Shown: piece by piece, positions 34,225 through 46,630 of the stretch
Numbering within the stretch: the stretch's first letter is position 1
How the letters are laid out: every line of letters begins with the position of its first letter
From: Tetracentron sinense
Lineage: Eukaryota > Streptophyta > Magnoliopsida > Trochodendrales > Trochodendraceae
Direction: 5' to 3'
Assembly (NCBI GenBank): GCA_015143295.1
Contig: CM026561.1
Location: 45,140,875-45,204,874, forward strand
DNA length: 64,000 nt
Position numbers and translations under genes: made by a program
The notes under the pieces: model-generated
What the model was told of the DNA's origin: nothing
Databases searched by the model: none
The model's input: only the letters and a program-made list of their open reading frames with translations

Positions 34225-35867
34225 AGAGAGAAACTAAAATTGTTGAAAAAGCACAAGACCGCCATTGGTTGGACGATCGATGATATTCGTGGGATAAACC
34301 CCTCTGTTTGCCAACACCATATCTACCTGTAAGATGATTCCAGGACTTCTAGGGAGCCTCAAAGGAGGCTAAATCCTATTCTAAAGGAAGTTGTCCAGGA
34401 TGAAATCCTTAAACTGCTGGATGCAAGAATCATCTATCCCATCTCGGATAGCAAATGAGTCAGCCCTATTCATGTTTTGCTCAAAAAAATAGGATTCATA
34501 GTGGTGGAAAATGAGAAGTAGGAAATGGTCACCCAATGACTAAAGAAAGGTTGGAGAGTCTGTATTGATTACAGAAAACTCAACACCAACACTAGGAAAG
34601 ACCATTTCCGCTGCCCTTTATTGATCAGATGTTGGAAAGACTGGCTGGTCACTCCTTCTACTGTTTCTTAGATAGATACTCAGGGTATAATCAAATACCC
34701 ATCGCCCTTGAGGACCAAGAGAAAACCACTTTCACATGTCCTTTCGGCACATTTGCCTATCGTCGCATGCCATTTGGCCTCTGCAATGTACCTGCGACTT
34801 TTCAAATGTGCATGACTAGCATTTTTAGTGACATGGTAGAGAGATTTCTTGAAGTCTTCATGGATGACTTCTCTATTTTTTGTTCATCTTTTGATGAGTG
34901 TCTCCATCACCTCAGTCTGGTCTTAGAGCGGTGTCAGGACAAACGCCTTATCCTGAATTGGGAGAAATGCCACTTCATGGTGAAAAAAGGTATAGTTTTG
35001 GGCCATCTGATATCCGATCAAGGGATCGAGGTTGATAAGGCAAAGATCAATGTTATCTCTACTCTACCAATCCCTAAGTCTGTTCGTGACATTCGATCTT
35101 TCCTAGGACATGCTGGTTTTTATCGAAGATTTATCAAGGATTTTTCTCAAATCACTCGTCCCTTGTGTAGTCTCTTGGCTAAGGATAGCCCTTTTGACTT
35201 CAACACCGAGTGTATGCCTGCATTTGAGCACCTCGAATCTGAGCTCACCTCTGCTCCTATCATTCATCCTCCCGATTGGATCATTTCGTTCGAAGTAATG
35301 TGCGATGCTTCCGATTATGCCTTAGGTGCAGTTCTAGGGCAGCGAGTTAACAAGCTGCCACATGTCATATACTATGCCAACAAGACTTTAAATTCAGCAC
35401 AATTGAATTATTCCACCCCTGAGAAAGAGCTCTTGGCTGTAGTATTTGCCTTGGATAAATTTAGATCTTATTTACTTGACACGAAGGTCACAGTCTACTC
35501 AGATCATGCAGCGCTACGCTATCTTCTTTCCAAGAAGGATACCAAACCCAAGCTGATTTGTTGGATTCTTTTATTACAAGAATTTGATCTAGAAATTTGG
35601 GACAAGAAAGGAACTGAGAATGTGGTCGCTAACCATTTATCTCGATTGACTGTAGAGTCCATCTTTGAACCTTTACCCATCCTTGAGACCTTTCCAGACG
35701 AACAACTGTTCGTAGTCTCGGATTCTCCGTGGTATGTTGACATTGCCAACTACCTCGTTACTGAAGCCATTTCTTCACACTGGTCCAAACAAGATAAACA
35801 TCAATTCTTGGCCAGGGTGAAGAACTACTCGTGGGAGGACCCTTATCTCTATAAGTATTGTCCGTAA
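34225..35867 (+). pseudogene. Element A reverse transcriptase and RNase H
   Basis: The N-terminal RT part (34225-34628) has stops at about 34330, 34456, 34519 and 34539 and includes VCIDYRKLN. From 34629 a 412-codon open frame covers [22 protein letters not shown] and the catalytic FMDDFSIF. It then enters the connection ([11 protein letters not shown]) and an RNase H domain with [27 protein letters not shown] and [11 protein letters not shown], which hold the acidic residues. The C-terminal phrase [10 protein letters not shown] has Asn where Asp is usual. These enzymes copy element RNA to DNA and remove the RNA. Confidence 0.92.
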
Positions 35868-37028
35868 AAGCTCCTTTGTCTGTGTGTCCCTGAATCTGAC
35901 CAGTTGAATATTCTCTCCTCTTGTCATGATTAGCCCTGTGGTGGTCATTTCAGCACTAAAAAGACTGCAGAGAAAGTTCTACAATGTGGATTCTACTGGC
36001 CATCTCTCTTTCGAGATGCGCATGTCTACTCCAAGGTCTGCCCAAATTGTCAACATCTAGGCAGAATTTCTCAGAGAAACATGATGCCCCTCACACCTAT
36101 TCAAGTTGATGGGATTTTTGATATTTGGGGCATCGACTTCATGGGACCATTCCCTATCTTACATGGTTTCCAGTATATTCTCCTTGCGGTTGATTATGTC
36201 TCTAAATGAATAGAGACAATTCCCACAAAAACCAATGACCATAGAGTTGTGGTCAGATTTCTTAAAGAGATCATATTTGCTCAATTCGGAGCCCCCAAAG
36301 CTATCATCAGTAATGGGGGAAAACATTTTTTCAATAGGGTCTTTGAGCATCTTCTAAAAAAGTTTGGGGTCACCCACAAGGTCGCTCTTGCTTATCATCC
36401 TCAGACTAGTGGTCAGGTAGAAGTCTCCAACCGTTAGATAAAGCAAATCTTAGAGAAAACAGTCAATACTACTCGTAAAGACTAGCCCACTCATCTTACT
36501 GACTCTCTTTGGGCCTACCGTACTGCCTTCAAGACCCCTCTCAACATGTCTCCGTATCGATTGGTTTTTGGGAAACCATGCCACCTCCCTATAGAGTTAG
36601 AGCATCGTACCCTCTGGGCCATTAAAAAGCTAAATTTTGACTTAGACTCTGCAGGCGAGGAGAGGAAACTGCAACTCAATGAGTTGGATGAATTAAGAAA
36701 TGATGCTTATAGTTTGTCAAAGCAATGTAAAGAACAAATGAAAAGGATTCATGACAAGAGCATCCTTCGAAAAGAGTTCCACCCAGGACAGAAGGTACTT
36801 CTGTACAATTCTAGACTCCACATCTTTCCTGGGAAATTAAAATCTAGATGGTCTGGTCCATTCATTGTTACCGAGGTCAAGCCCTATGGGGCTATCACCG
36901 TTGAGGATCTCAAGGACAACTCCACTTTCCAAGTTAATGGTCAGCGTTTGAAACACTTCAACGAACTTGATGTTTCATCCATCCAAGCTGATGAGATTTA
37001 TCTAACCGATCCTGTCTATGAAGACTGA
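35868..37028 (+). pseudogene. Element A integrase, catalytic residue changed
   Basis: After a stop at 35865 the zinc-binding region continues (PCGGHFSTKKTAEKVL, CPNCQHLGRISQRNMM). The core has the first acidic residue in WGIDFMGPFP, then [10 protein letters not shown] where the family has Asp at the Asn position, and the glutamate in GQVEVSNR. Stops lie at about 35932, 36208, 36436 and 36484. The C-terminal part (36546-37028) has [21 protein letters not shown] in short form and ends at a stop at 37026. Integrase inserts the DNA copy; the Asp-to-Asn change alone should inactivate it. Confidence 0.9.
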
Positions 37029-38999
37029 TGACTCACTCAGTCTCCGTGTTTCCAACTTGTTTGGGGGTGCTTTTATGTACACCCTTTGTGTCTGGCTGAA
37101 GACGTTAAACTTAGCGCTATCGGAAAGGCAATTCCGAGATTCATGAGTTGCATGATTATCTTGCATATATTTTGGCACTATTTTTTAGGTTGGACGGGTT
37201 TCATTACTTTTGCAGATACCTACCAGTGTACAATTTCTGCCTAGCTGGTAATACTCTTCCTCAACTTTTGCATCTTGTAGTCCACAGTCATATCTTTTTG
37301 TCTCAGTCATGACCACTGAGGACGGTGCTATCTTTTGTTTGGGGGTGGTATTTTCCAAAACTCATTTTTTCCCTTTGAAAAAAAAAATGTTTTCTTTTGC
37401 TAACTCTTTGGAGCTTTAGAGACTGTGAAAGCTTTCGACACTTGTCCCATAGGCCACCTAGGAGGTAGAACTCTAAGTTTTGCGGGTAGGATATATAAGC
37501 TTATTTTCTTTTTATTATAAAAGAAGAAGAAAAAAACAGAGTTTTTCCAGTTCTTTCAAAAATGCTTTCAAGTACCTTTACAATGATGAGACAAAAACTA
37601 ACTGTTAGTCTACTTATTGAAAAGGATGTCATCTTTTGAAATACATGTTAGCACTTAGTTCAGTACTACTGTGGATTGAGATGCTTAGAAAATTCAGATT
37701 CGGCACAAATTGCACAAAATTAACATCAGAGTCATCCTAAGTTCAGATTCTTTAGAGATCCTAGAATATTTGTGGAGACCTAACCCAATGAGTTTTGAGC
37801 ATTTCATCATTTTAGAGGGTTATATAAAGATTCCGAGTCACAAGTTGACTCACAATTTCTTCCAGCCCACACATATTCCTTTGAGAGATCTCATTAATTC
37901 TTGATTTGATCATTAAATTCGGAACGACATCAAATATTGGGTCATTACGAAAGAACTTTCGCTGTATTCATTCAAGATGTTAAATATGATAGTGCAACCC
38001 TAGAAAATGATATAGGCCATGTTTGTAACCTTTCAAACTTTTTAGTTTACCTAACTTTTACATCTACAGAAAACCCTTTTGAGCCTTTAATGAAAACCTT
38101 TTTTTGTCAACCCATTAACCGAAAACCTAATCCAGATTAGAAATATGACTCGCGACCCTATTTCTGAGAAGGATAAAAGAGTAAGTGGTATGAGTACACC
38201 ATGAAATATAGAAATCGAGAAAGGAAAGAAAAACCAAGTGGGTTCAAATTGAAAAGAAAATATGGAAAGCTGAAAAACAATATTGAGCAATCTCAAAAAG
38301 ATTAAAAAATGAAAGAAGGAAAAGAAAAAGGAACTGGTGTTATGCCCTCAGGAAAAATTGTAAAGAATATTGAGATATCCTATCAGAACTTTGAAGCCTC
38401 TGTCCCCTTTTTTTCGTAAGCTGATCCCAAGCCTTAATACAACCTATTAAAGTCCTACTTGATTCTAGGTTAGCACAATTATAAAATGTGGAGAATAGAG
38501 AAAGAGAAACTATAGAGTTTGATCTAACATTCCGAGTGACATGATATTCCTACCATGAGATCTTCTTATTTTCTAATGTCCTCCTTTCTAGACAATATAT
38601 GTGAGATATTTGCCTGTTTTCATCAACATATCTCTTCACATATAACTTGAGAGAAAAGAAATAAAACTATTTCCAAGTGATTCACTTCTGAGTGGTATAC
38701 AAGTGAGAATTGAGGTGAAGACATACAATCTTAGAGGTGACCTGAAAATCTCTGTTGCAGGATAATGATGATGTTGAGCACACACACACGCTAAATTTGA
38801 CTTTTCTTGTGCTGAGTGTCCATTTGTATTCTTGCTGAAACTTACTGACTGAGTTCTAACTTGTAAATATTTTGTTACATCCTTGAAATAATTTGATAAA
38901 CGGAGTTTTCTCTGAGTAATGAGAAACAGTGTGTAGCATGTGCCAAACCTTTTCAAGCTCCATTTTTTTGCACTAATTGCCAAGGACTGGCAATATGCT
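37029..38999 (+). other. Element A region between pol and 3' LTR
   Basis: About 2 kb without a convincing gene. GTTTGGGGGTG occurs twice (about 37060 and 37338), resembling extra polypurine tracts. Short frames (for example 37937-38140) show no domain. An env-like gene, found in some Athila copies, is not recognisable. Confidence 0.6.
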
Positions 39000-39011
39000 G
39001 GTTGGGGGTTG
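39000..39011 (+). other. Element A polypurine tract
   Basis: GGTTGGGGGTTG stands directly before the LTR start TGATATTCGC. It is interrupted by T but is in the expected place. Confidence 0.65.
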
Positions 39012-40552
39012 TGATATTCGCTTAAAAGTATTTTTTTTCACGATTATCCTTTGAGAATTATTGAACTCTCCTATGTAAAACTTTTATTTTTACAAACTTA
39101 TTTACGTAAGAGTTTTCTCCATTGCATAGAACATACTTTTCTAGTTAAAATGGTTTATTTGCATAGTTTAAACACATTTCTAAGAGTCTAGATACTGAGT
39201 CATTTCAATGAACTCTCATTACGTGTTTTAACTATCTCAGGAACCCTAACTGGACGATTCTCAAGGACCGGAGGCTGTAGTTAAGCTTCAAAGCCCATTA
39301 CCGAAGACTAAAGAGCCAACAGGCTATACCAAGTAGATGCAGGCCAAGTGTGGGCTAAGCCAAGAGATCACAATTACAGAATGAGGCCTAGGGAGCTGAA
39401 GAGCCAATTTCCAAGAAAGATGACTTAAGTAATAAAGATCACTATACAAGACAAAGGAGAAAAGCTTGCTTAGTTGGTGAAATCTTTGTGAGACTGTGTT
39501 AGAGACCAGGGTTCAAAACCCTCTGCCATCATTTTCTTTTCTTTTTTTTATTTCTCTAAACCCTAATCTCTCTCTCCTAATCCTAGCCGTCCACCTCTCT
39601 TAAACCCTAATCCTCTACTAACCCTAGCCACCTTTTCTTGTCAAAATCCTAATCAAAGCCTAGTAGTCCACCTCCTTCTAGCCTAAATCCTAGCCACCCA
39701 GTTTATCCTAACCCTAGTCAGCACCCTCCATTTGCAAAACCCTAATCTACTCTTAACCATGATCGTCCATATCATCCCTACACCTCACTTTCCTATTTCC
39801 TACTTTCCTTCTATCCAACCTTCTATTCTAGCCATTTTTCTTTAGTTAGAAACCTTGGCTAATTCAAAAAATTTTCAAAATTCTAAATTCTTAGTTCCAA
39901 AACCATTCATCCCTCCCCCTCTATATAACTCACGGCCATGTGTGGCCACATTCTATTCTCTAACTTTCTCTCAATTCCACAAACCACTTCTCTTCTCACC
40001 TCTATCTCTTTGTGGTGGCCGTACCACACACCTCTCTTTTCTCTTTCTCTATCTCACACCTCATCCTCTCTTTCTCTAATCCTCAAAGTTCTAACCTAAC
40101 CTAGCTCTCTTCTCAAACCTCTCTCTAACACCTATCCTCACACCTCATGGCAGAAATACAGCTTTTTGGATGTTCTTGGAAGTAACTTTCAGTTGCTCTT
40201 TTTAGTTTTTTGAGAGTACATTTAATTCGAGCTTTGTAAGTCATTTTTAATTTAATAAATAAAATTTTATGTTGATTAGTTGATGCTTTTATTTCATGTT
40301 GTTTATTAGTAGATCTTAATACCTCTAAATTATTTTTAACAAAAAAAAATTCCATTATTCCATCATTCTCAACCTTCCATCTTTTTAATTTTTTTTCTTT
40401 CTTTTATTTTTGCACTAACCTAACTAACCTGAGTGCGGAATCGACTTCCGACCTCACATTGTGCTTAATTTCATATTTTGCAGGAAAAAGAATTAGAAAT
40501 TACTAATATTGTTGAAATAGGGAGATTCTAGATGATGAAAAACCTTGTTTCA
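39012..40552 (+). mobile_element. Element A 3' LTR
   Basis: Matches the 5' LTR through its length, ends TTGTTTCA, and is followed by the target copy CTTTT. The Pol III-like block is conserved: A box TTGCTTAGTTGG at 39466-39477 and GGTTCAAAACC at 39510-39520, although its T run is interrupted by C. Confidence 0.93.
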
Positions 40553-40557
40553 CTTTT

Positions 40558-41343
40558 AATTTGAAGTTGAACCCGGAGAAGTGCATATTTGGCATCACCT
40601 CAGGTAAATTTTTGGGCTATCTTGTTAGTCAGCGTGGTATTGAGGCCAATCCTGCTCAAATCCATGCTTTGTTGGACAAGCCGGAGCTGAGGACAAGGAA
40701 GGAGATTCAAAAGTTGACAGAACGTATTGCAGCTCTAAATCGTTTTATCTCAAAGTCCTCTGATCGTTGTAAGCCTCTCTTCGAGCTATTAAAGAAGGAT
40801 TCGATATTCAAGTGGACCATGGAGTGTTCTCAAGCTTTTGCTGCCTTGAAGGAATATTTGTGCTCTACTCCTATCCTCGCCATACCTGAGCCTTGCAAGG
40901 TGCTGTATCTTTATTTGTCTATCTCAGAGCAGGCAATTGGCTCCGTGCTGCTGAGAAGTTGTGATGGTGTGGAAAAGCCTATATATTTTATCAGCAAAAC
41001 TTTTCTCAAGGTGGAGTCTAATTATAGAAAACTTGAGAAGGTATATCTTGCTCTATTATTCTCTACTGAGAAATTGTTTCCTTACTTCCAAGCTCATACT
41101 ATCGTTGTCATCAAAACGTATCCCTTAAAAATCGTGCTGGGACGACCTGAGTTGGTGGGCCGAATGTCAAAGTGGGTTGTTGCACTCAATGAATTTGATA
41201 TTCAGTATCGAACAAGGATATCCGAAAAGGGGCAGGCCATGACGAGTTTCTTGTCTGACTTTACCGTGGAAGAAGTTGGGGCAGAAGTGGATCCTGATCG
41301 TCACGAGCTCCCAGACAACGTTGAGAATGGGAATCCTGAGTAG
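40558..41343 (+). pseudogene. Element B RT C-terminal part and RNase H
   Basis: The frame continues the RT split by element A: LKLNPEKCIFGITSGKFLGY is the last RT motif. The connection follows (IAALNRFISKSSDRCKPLFELLK). A degenerate RNase H follows in which YLSISEQAIGSVL stands where an Asp-containing motif is normal, then ESNYRKLEKVYLALL. Loss of acidic residues in this first RNase H is common in elements that carry a second one. Stop at 41341. Confidence 0.9.
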
Positions 41344-41355
41344 GACGGAATAAAT

Positions 41356-41829
41356 GTGCAAGACAGGATGGCAGCATGGAGTGACTGGGTCTTATATGTG
41401 GACGGATCTTCTAATGCTAGTGGTTCAGGGCTTGGTGTTGTGCTTATTAGTCCTGAGGACGTGAAAGTTCAGAAGATGATGCTTCTGGGCTTTTCTGCCT
41501 CCAATAATGAAGCAAAATATGAAGCATTGCTGCTTCGACTGCAAAGTGCACAAGACTTAAGGATCTCGAAGTTGAGGGTATTATGTGATTCTCAACTCGT
41601 GGTGAACCAGATGAATGACATCTATAAATGCAGAGATGATAGAATGAGACGCTATGCAGTACTTCTCCGTGATCAGTGTGAGGCCTTTGATGTTGTCGAA
41701 ATCAAGTATATTCAGAGAGATTTCAATAGGCATGCAGATGCTTTGGCTTATATTGCTTTCATGTTACAAATTGATGAATCAAATGCAATCCTTGTAGAGT
41801 ATAAAGAGTATCCTTCTATTGGGCTATAA
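41356..41829 (+). pseudogene. Element B second (archaeal-type) RNase H
   Basis: WVLYVDGSSNASGSGLGVVL, NNEAKYEALLLRLQSA, LRVLCDSQLVVNQMN and FNRHADALAYIA supply the D-E-D-D active site of an archaeal/plant-type RNase H. Its presence after the ordinary RNase H identifies the Tat lineage. The frame is open for 157 codons. It is preceded by a stop at 41341 and so is not continuous with RT. Confidence 0.92.
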
Positions 41830-43110
41830 CCACAATGGGAAGCATCATTTATTAACGTGGTGCCGAGTTGGATAACGGGCTTGACAGCGTATTTGAAGGA
41901 TTGAGTCCTCCCCATCGAAGCAAGAGAGTCAAGATGAATACAATACAAAGCACCTCGTTATGTCCTCTTGCATGGAGAGCTGTATAGAAAATCATTTGGA
42001 GGGCCTTTGTTAAAGTGTGTTCATCCTATTGATGTAAAAAGGATATTGGCTGAGCTCCACGAATGAATTTGTGGCATTCATTCTGGAGGATGGACAATTG
42101 CCCACCATGTTCTGGGATATTTTTGGCTTTATATGCAAGCAGATGCTCAGAAGTATGTGAAGAAGTGTAGCTAATGTCAACGTCATGCCAGATTGATTCA
42201 TGCTCCATCTCAAGAGCTCAAGACTGTGTCTCAGCCTTGGCCATTTGCTCGTTGGGGGCTTGACATTATGGGACCTTTGCCCAAAGCACCAGGCAATATG
42301 ATTTTTCTCTTGGTGGCTACGGATTATTTCTCCCGATGGATTGAAGTTGTTCCCCTTGCATGCATCAGAAAGCAGAAAATGAAGAAATTTATCTGGGAAC
42401 ACATCATCTGTAGGTTTGGCATTCCTCAATCCATCATTTCTGACAACGGACAGCAGTTTACAGGGAAGGTCATTACTGAATTCTGTAAGGAGCTCAAGAT
42501 CAAGCATATCTTCTCATCTCCATATTATCCGTAGAGGAATAGGTTGGCCGAGGCAACTAATAAGAGTCTGTTGAATGCACTCAAGAGAAGATTAGAAGAT
42601 TCTAAGGGGAAGTGGATGAGTGAGCTGCATAACGTGTTGTGGGGGTATAGGACAACGCCACAGAGTCCTACAAATGAAACTCCGTTCTTCTTGGGGTATG
42701 GAATGGAAGCCGTTATCCCTACGGAGATCAGTCTACCCATAATAGGTTCAAGACAGAGTAAGAAGACGGAAGAGAGGACAAACATATCGAGTTGATGGCT
42801 ATTCATCTAGATCTATTGGAAGAAAGACGAGAAGATGCTAATATCTAGATGAGGAGATATCAACAGCAACTGAGAAAGGCATACAATAAGAAAGTATGGA
42901 AGAGGATCCTTCAAGTCGGAGATCTCGTCTTCTGAAAAGTCTTTCAAAACACCTATGAGGTCAACAGTGGAAAGCTAGGGCCTAATTGGGAAGGGCCTTA
43001 TATTGTAGATCATCTTGGAACCCCTAGAGTATGTTATCTTAAAGATTTACAAGGTAATGTAATCCAAAAGTCTTTGAACATTATGAATTTGAGACAATTG
43101 TTTCAATAAA
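41830..43110 (+). pseudogene. Element B integrase
   Basis: The zinc-binding region (41880-42190) is broken by stops. The core lies at 42193-42534 with LDIMGPLP, FLLVATDYFSRWIEVV and IISDNGQQFTG; after a stop it continues at 42544 with RLAEATNKSLLNALKRRL. So the D, D and E residues are all still encoded. The C-terminal part reads KLGPNWEGPYIVDHL near 42973 and ends at about 43110. At least four stops interrupt it. Confidence 0.88.
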
Positions 43111-43199
43111 TATGAGTAGCACAACAAGTTCATTTATTCATATTCGTCCTTAAAGTTGTTCATAAGATTGTTTAATGATTAGGCATGCAAAATAATTAA

Positions 43200-43478
43200 G
43201 GTGGCGTTTGGTAACACTAGTTTAAAAAGAAGTGCTTATTTGAAAATTATGCTTAGTTGTACTTTAGATTGTTAAGTTTAGGGTTAATTGCATGTCTACA
43301 TTTTAGAGATTTTAGGGGTAAAAACCTCTACTTTAAAAAGTAGATATGGAGCTACTTTTTAAAGTTGAGGTTTTTACCCCTAAAATCTTTAAAACCCTAA
43401 ACTTAACAATCTAAAGTCCAGCTAAGCATAATTTTCAAATAAGCACTTCTTTTTAGACTAGTGTTACCAAATGCCACC
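43200..43478. mobile_element. Harbinger-type MITE inside element B
   Basis: A 279-bp element with inverted repeats covering almost all of it: GGTGGCGTTTGGTAACACTA faces TAGTGTTACCAAATGCCACC. Target duplication TAA at 43197-43199 and 43479-43481. The sequence is the same family as 19083-22192. It sits between integrase and the antisense gene, so it entered after element B. Confidence 0.93.
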
Positions 43479-43481
43479 TAA

Positions 43482-44062
43482 GTGTCGTATAAAAAGTCTT
43501 GAATGCAATATCAAATGATTATCATCTGAATAGGGTACTCAATACGGGACACATGTGGCTTAATCAAAGGAATTATCATCTGAGTAAACCAGTGGCTTAT
43601 ACTAATGAAATATCCTCTGAGCATGGTGTCCCACCATGAGTCACCAAAGCCTCAACACATGAATTATCATTTGTTTGATTACATTCACAATGTTTTACAC
43701 TACAACACATTCGTAGTCCTCTACTACTACTTTCCTAAGAGTACCCCTACTCTACATCTTATTATCTTCAAGTGTGTTTGTCAAAGTATCCTTGAGTTAC
43801 TTGCACCCTTATGTGCTCTATGCCTTGTAATTTTAGAAAAATGATTAATTTATTTTCTAATTTTTGTGTTGCATGTACGAGTTACGTGCTCTATGCTTTG
43901 TGAATTGTTCAAGTGCTAGATCATAAATAATTTTAGTACGGATAACGAAAGACAAAAGACAATGTGAAAAAAAAAGAAATATATTCAATAATGATGTCCT
44001 ACAACGGGAGAGTTACATAATGAGAAAAAGAAAGGAGTACAATGGAAGGAAAAAGATAAAAG
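43482..44062. other. Element B spacer before the antisense gene
   Basis: Noncoding. Short frames (43605-43844) have no recognised domain. GAATTATCATCTGA-type phrases recur three times near 43515-43620. Confidence 0.5.
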
Positions 44063-46630
44063 CTAGACAGTGGGCTTAGCATCAGCTTCTGGAGCAGGCT
44101 CTGACTGGACGACTGCATGATCATCAATGGAGAGGGGGACTGCATCATCATCAATAGAAACGGGCGGATCAGCGAGAATCTCGGGCAAGATAGGAGCTGG
44201 TTCTTCAGGCAGAGGGGGTTGCTCCACTCCTTGCACTTCAGGCTCTTTATCGAGTTGGACGACTTCCGGACCTGGAAGCTCAGAACGAGTGGTCTCATCC
44301 TTTGACTGTTCAGGGGATTCAATCAGCTTTCCTTCCTCTCAAAGCTCCCTCAATAGCCCTTTTTCCATCTCGGCCCGATCTTCGAGCACCATCCGATCAA
44401 CCTCCTTCTAATAGAAATCTCAGAGATTGTTCGTCAAGGCCTCCTTTGCAACCTCTGATTCCTCGAGTTGCTTTGCCAGAGTCCGTGATAACTTTTCCAG
44501 CTCGTTAACTCGGAGGACGATTGCATTGGCCGCTTCCGTTGCCTTCTTTTCATCCTCGGCTGCTTTTTGCGCAGCTTCACAGGACGTGTCTCGTTGATTC
44601 TTGTATAACTCGGCTTTCTTTTCGGCCTCCCTTAGGCGAGATTGAGTTTTTTGCAAGTTGACATTGAGCGTCGTCCTCTTCGCCGTTGCCTTATCAACCG
44701 CAGTGGTGGCCTTCTCCCTCCAATAGTCAACCGCCTCGCCAAGGCCTTCGTGGCGCTCAAACAACTCCATGAACATGTTGTTCAATTAGTAAGAGAAAAG
44801 ATGAATTCAGTACGGTGAAGAATGAATTAAGGAGTAAGATATGCAAGACGAGAAACAGAATTTACCACTGTGAGAGCTCTGGTGTTGACGGTGTTCAAAC
44901 CCGCCTTGGTCATCTTCTTTGATGAGGTGATTTCTGCGGGGAGCCTCATTACCCGGCTCATGATAACAGCCGCTATGCCATTATCTATAGCTGAGTCTGC
45001 CATTGTCAGTGGGCGAGACCCAGGTGGGAAGACGGGGGACTAGACACAGGGACCCTCCGTTGTGGCCGCCTCCTATGGCGCAGTAGTAGTAGCAGTAAAA
45101 GGGGTAGTGGCGGGGGCATTTGCACCAACTAAAGATTAACTGACAACCAATGGTTCAGGCAATGTAGCTAGCTCCCGGACTTCTAGAAGAGTTGAAGTCG
45201 GAGCTGTGACTGACTTGCCATGTTCCTGGCAGAGTCTTTCACGCTCCTCCTTCCTCTGCTTCTTGGCCTTAGCCATCACTTCTGGTCCATCCTTGGCCAT
45301 CACTTCTGCTTCAAGTGGTGCCCTCTTCTTTGATGGCTGGCCAGCAGGAGCGTCTGTTGTGGAGGACGGGATGGATTTTTGATTCTTCGAGGGTGGAGGC
45401 AAGACGGGTGTCTGCCTTTGAGCACGTGGGAGTCGGATCAGTGGAGGAGGGGGAGCATCTCTGGCCATCTCTTCATCTTCTTCATCAAGAGAAGTAGCCA
45501 TAGGACAGGAAGAGGATGGACCCGCTTTTCCTTGATCAACGGAAGGGGCCAGATTCAGAACGCTGTCTATGCCCCGATTTTGCTCCAGAACCTTCCGTGG
45601 CCTCCAGGTGATGTAAGGCCCTCCCCTCTCCTTGAGGATATTCAGAAGACGACGCTCCTCATCGTGATAGATGTTCTTGTAGTCTTCTTCGGATATGCTG
45701 CATGAGAAAAAAGAGTATCAGTAACAACGGAGATCGACAACGGAAGAGAGCAGACAATGGACAACGGAGTAAATACATCAAACCATTTTGGAAAATGTTG
45801 GGCACTGAACTGGGAGGGGACTCCGATCTCCAGGTCCTAGAGACGATGAAAGGCGACTCCTTCCACTTCCTTTCTACGTCAGCCAAGCTCGAGACAATGT
45901 CGGGGACATTGACACGTTGGCTCCAGGTATAGTATGACTCGACCTTGTCCTTACTCCCTCAGCACTTGACTACATGACGGAAGTGGAAGAGGTGCTTAGC
46001 CTCTATGTGGTATCCGTCCCTGATGAACTTAGCCACCAGGGACATGTATTTGTAGAAGTTTGGGTGTATCTGACTCGGGGCAAGTTGGAGAGTGTAAAAA
46101 ACTAAATCCATTATGGGATCCAGGGGAAGATGGAGTCCGGCCTCGAGCTGAGCGAGGTAGACAACGGTTGAAGAAACAGAACGTTTATCGATAATGACAT
46201 CTTCTCTCTTGAAATGGAGGTGGACATGAGAATGGATATGGAAAAGGGCTCTATAATGGTCTAGTGACTGTTTCTGGTATTTTTTGAGTTGGGGAGTGGG
46301 GGCCATGTAGGTACCATAGGGTGCACTACCAGAACAGCTAGCTTCATCAGCACTAGCAGCTCTAACTTCAACCTCCTCAACAGACTTCTCAACAGATATG
46401 GTGGACAACAGAGACAGGGAAGATGGAGGATAGGAAGGACAGAGGGAAGAAAAGCAGAAAGTAAAGAATAAACTAGGCAGAGAGTAGGCACTTACCAATA
46501 TCTGAACTGTGCTGAGGGCTGAGAGAGCAAGGAAACTAATGTCTTTAGTGAGGAACAAATGCGGCAGAGTAATAGTAGGTTCGAGTGCAAGTGAAGAAGA
46601 TGAAGTACTGTGCAACATATTTATAGGCAA
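44063..46630 (-). pseudogene. Antisense spliced gene of the Tat element (Transposase_28-like)
   Basis: Minus-strand gene of probably four exons. Exon 1 is 46630-46496 with donor GTAAGT. A pyrimidine-rich intron follows, and exon 2 spans about 46395-45790. Exon 3 is 45697-44866 after acceptor TTTCTCATGCAG. Exon 4 runs from about 44785 to the stop at 44063-44065. Exon 2 holds LEAGLHLPLDPIMDLVFY and LAPSQIHPNFYKYM, like the plant family called putative gypsy-type transposon (Transposase_28). Exon 3 is Pro- and Lys-rich with possible nuclear signals (KKRAPLEAE, KAKKQRKEERER). Exon 4 is a coiled coil (LQKTQSRLREAEKKAELYKN) with an acidic tail. Stops occur in exons 2, 3 and 4 and the last acceptor is unclear. 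Antisense genes at this place are known in other Tat elements; the function is unknown. Confidence 0.72.

Larger units (their letters stand above)
28226..40552 (+). mobile_element. Athila-lineage Ty3/gypsy element A, complete, 12.3 kb
   Basis: LTRs at 28226-29826 and 39012-40552, flanked by a perfect 5-bp duplication CTTTT (28221-28225, 40553-40557). It has a tRNA-Asp primer-binding site, gag with the Athila signature FPFSLKDKAFAWLYSLP, a protease with DLGAS, RT with FMDDF, RNase H and integrase. The 2-kb region after integrase, where some Athila copies carry an env-like frame, is noncoding. By eye about 15-20 differences occur in the first 270 LTR bases, so the insertion is not recent. Several stops and an integrase active-site change show it is dead. 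Confidence 0.93.

Noticed and set aside
37029-38999. Env-like gene of the Athila element
   Set aside because: Only short frames without a membrane anchor or conserved pattern are present.
44127-45705. Plus-strand frames over the antisense gene
   Set aside because: They are shadows of the minus-strand exons, which carry the recognisable domain, coiled coil and splice sites.
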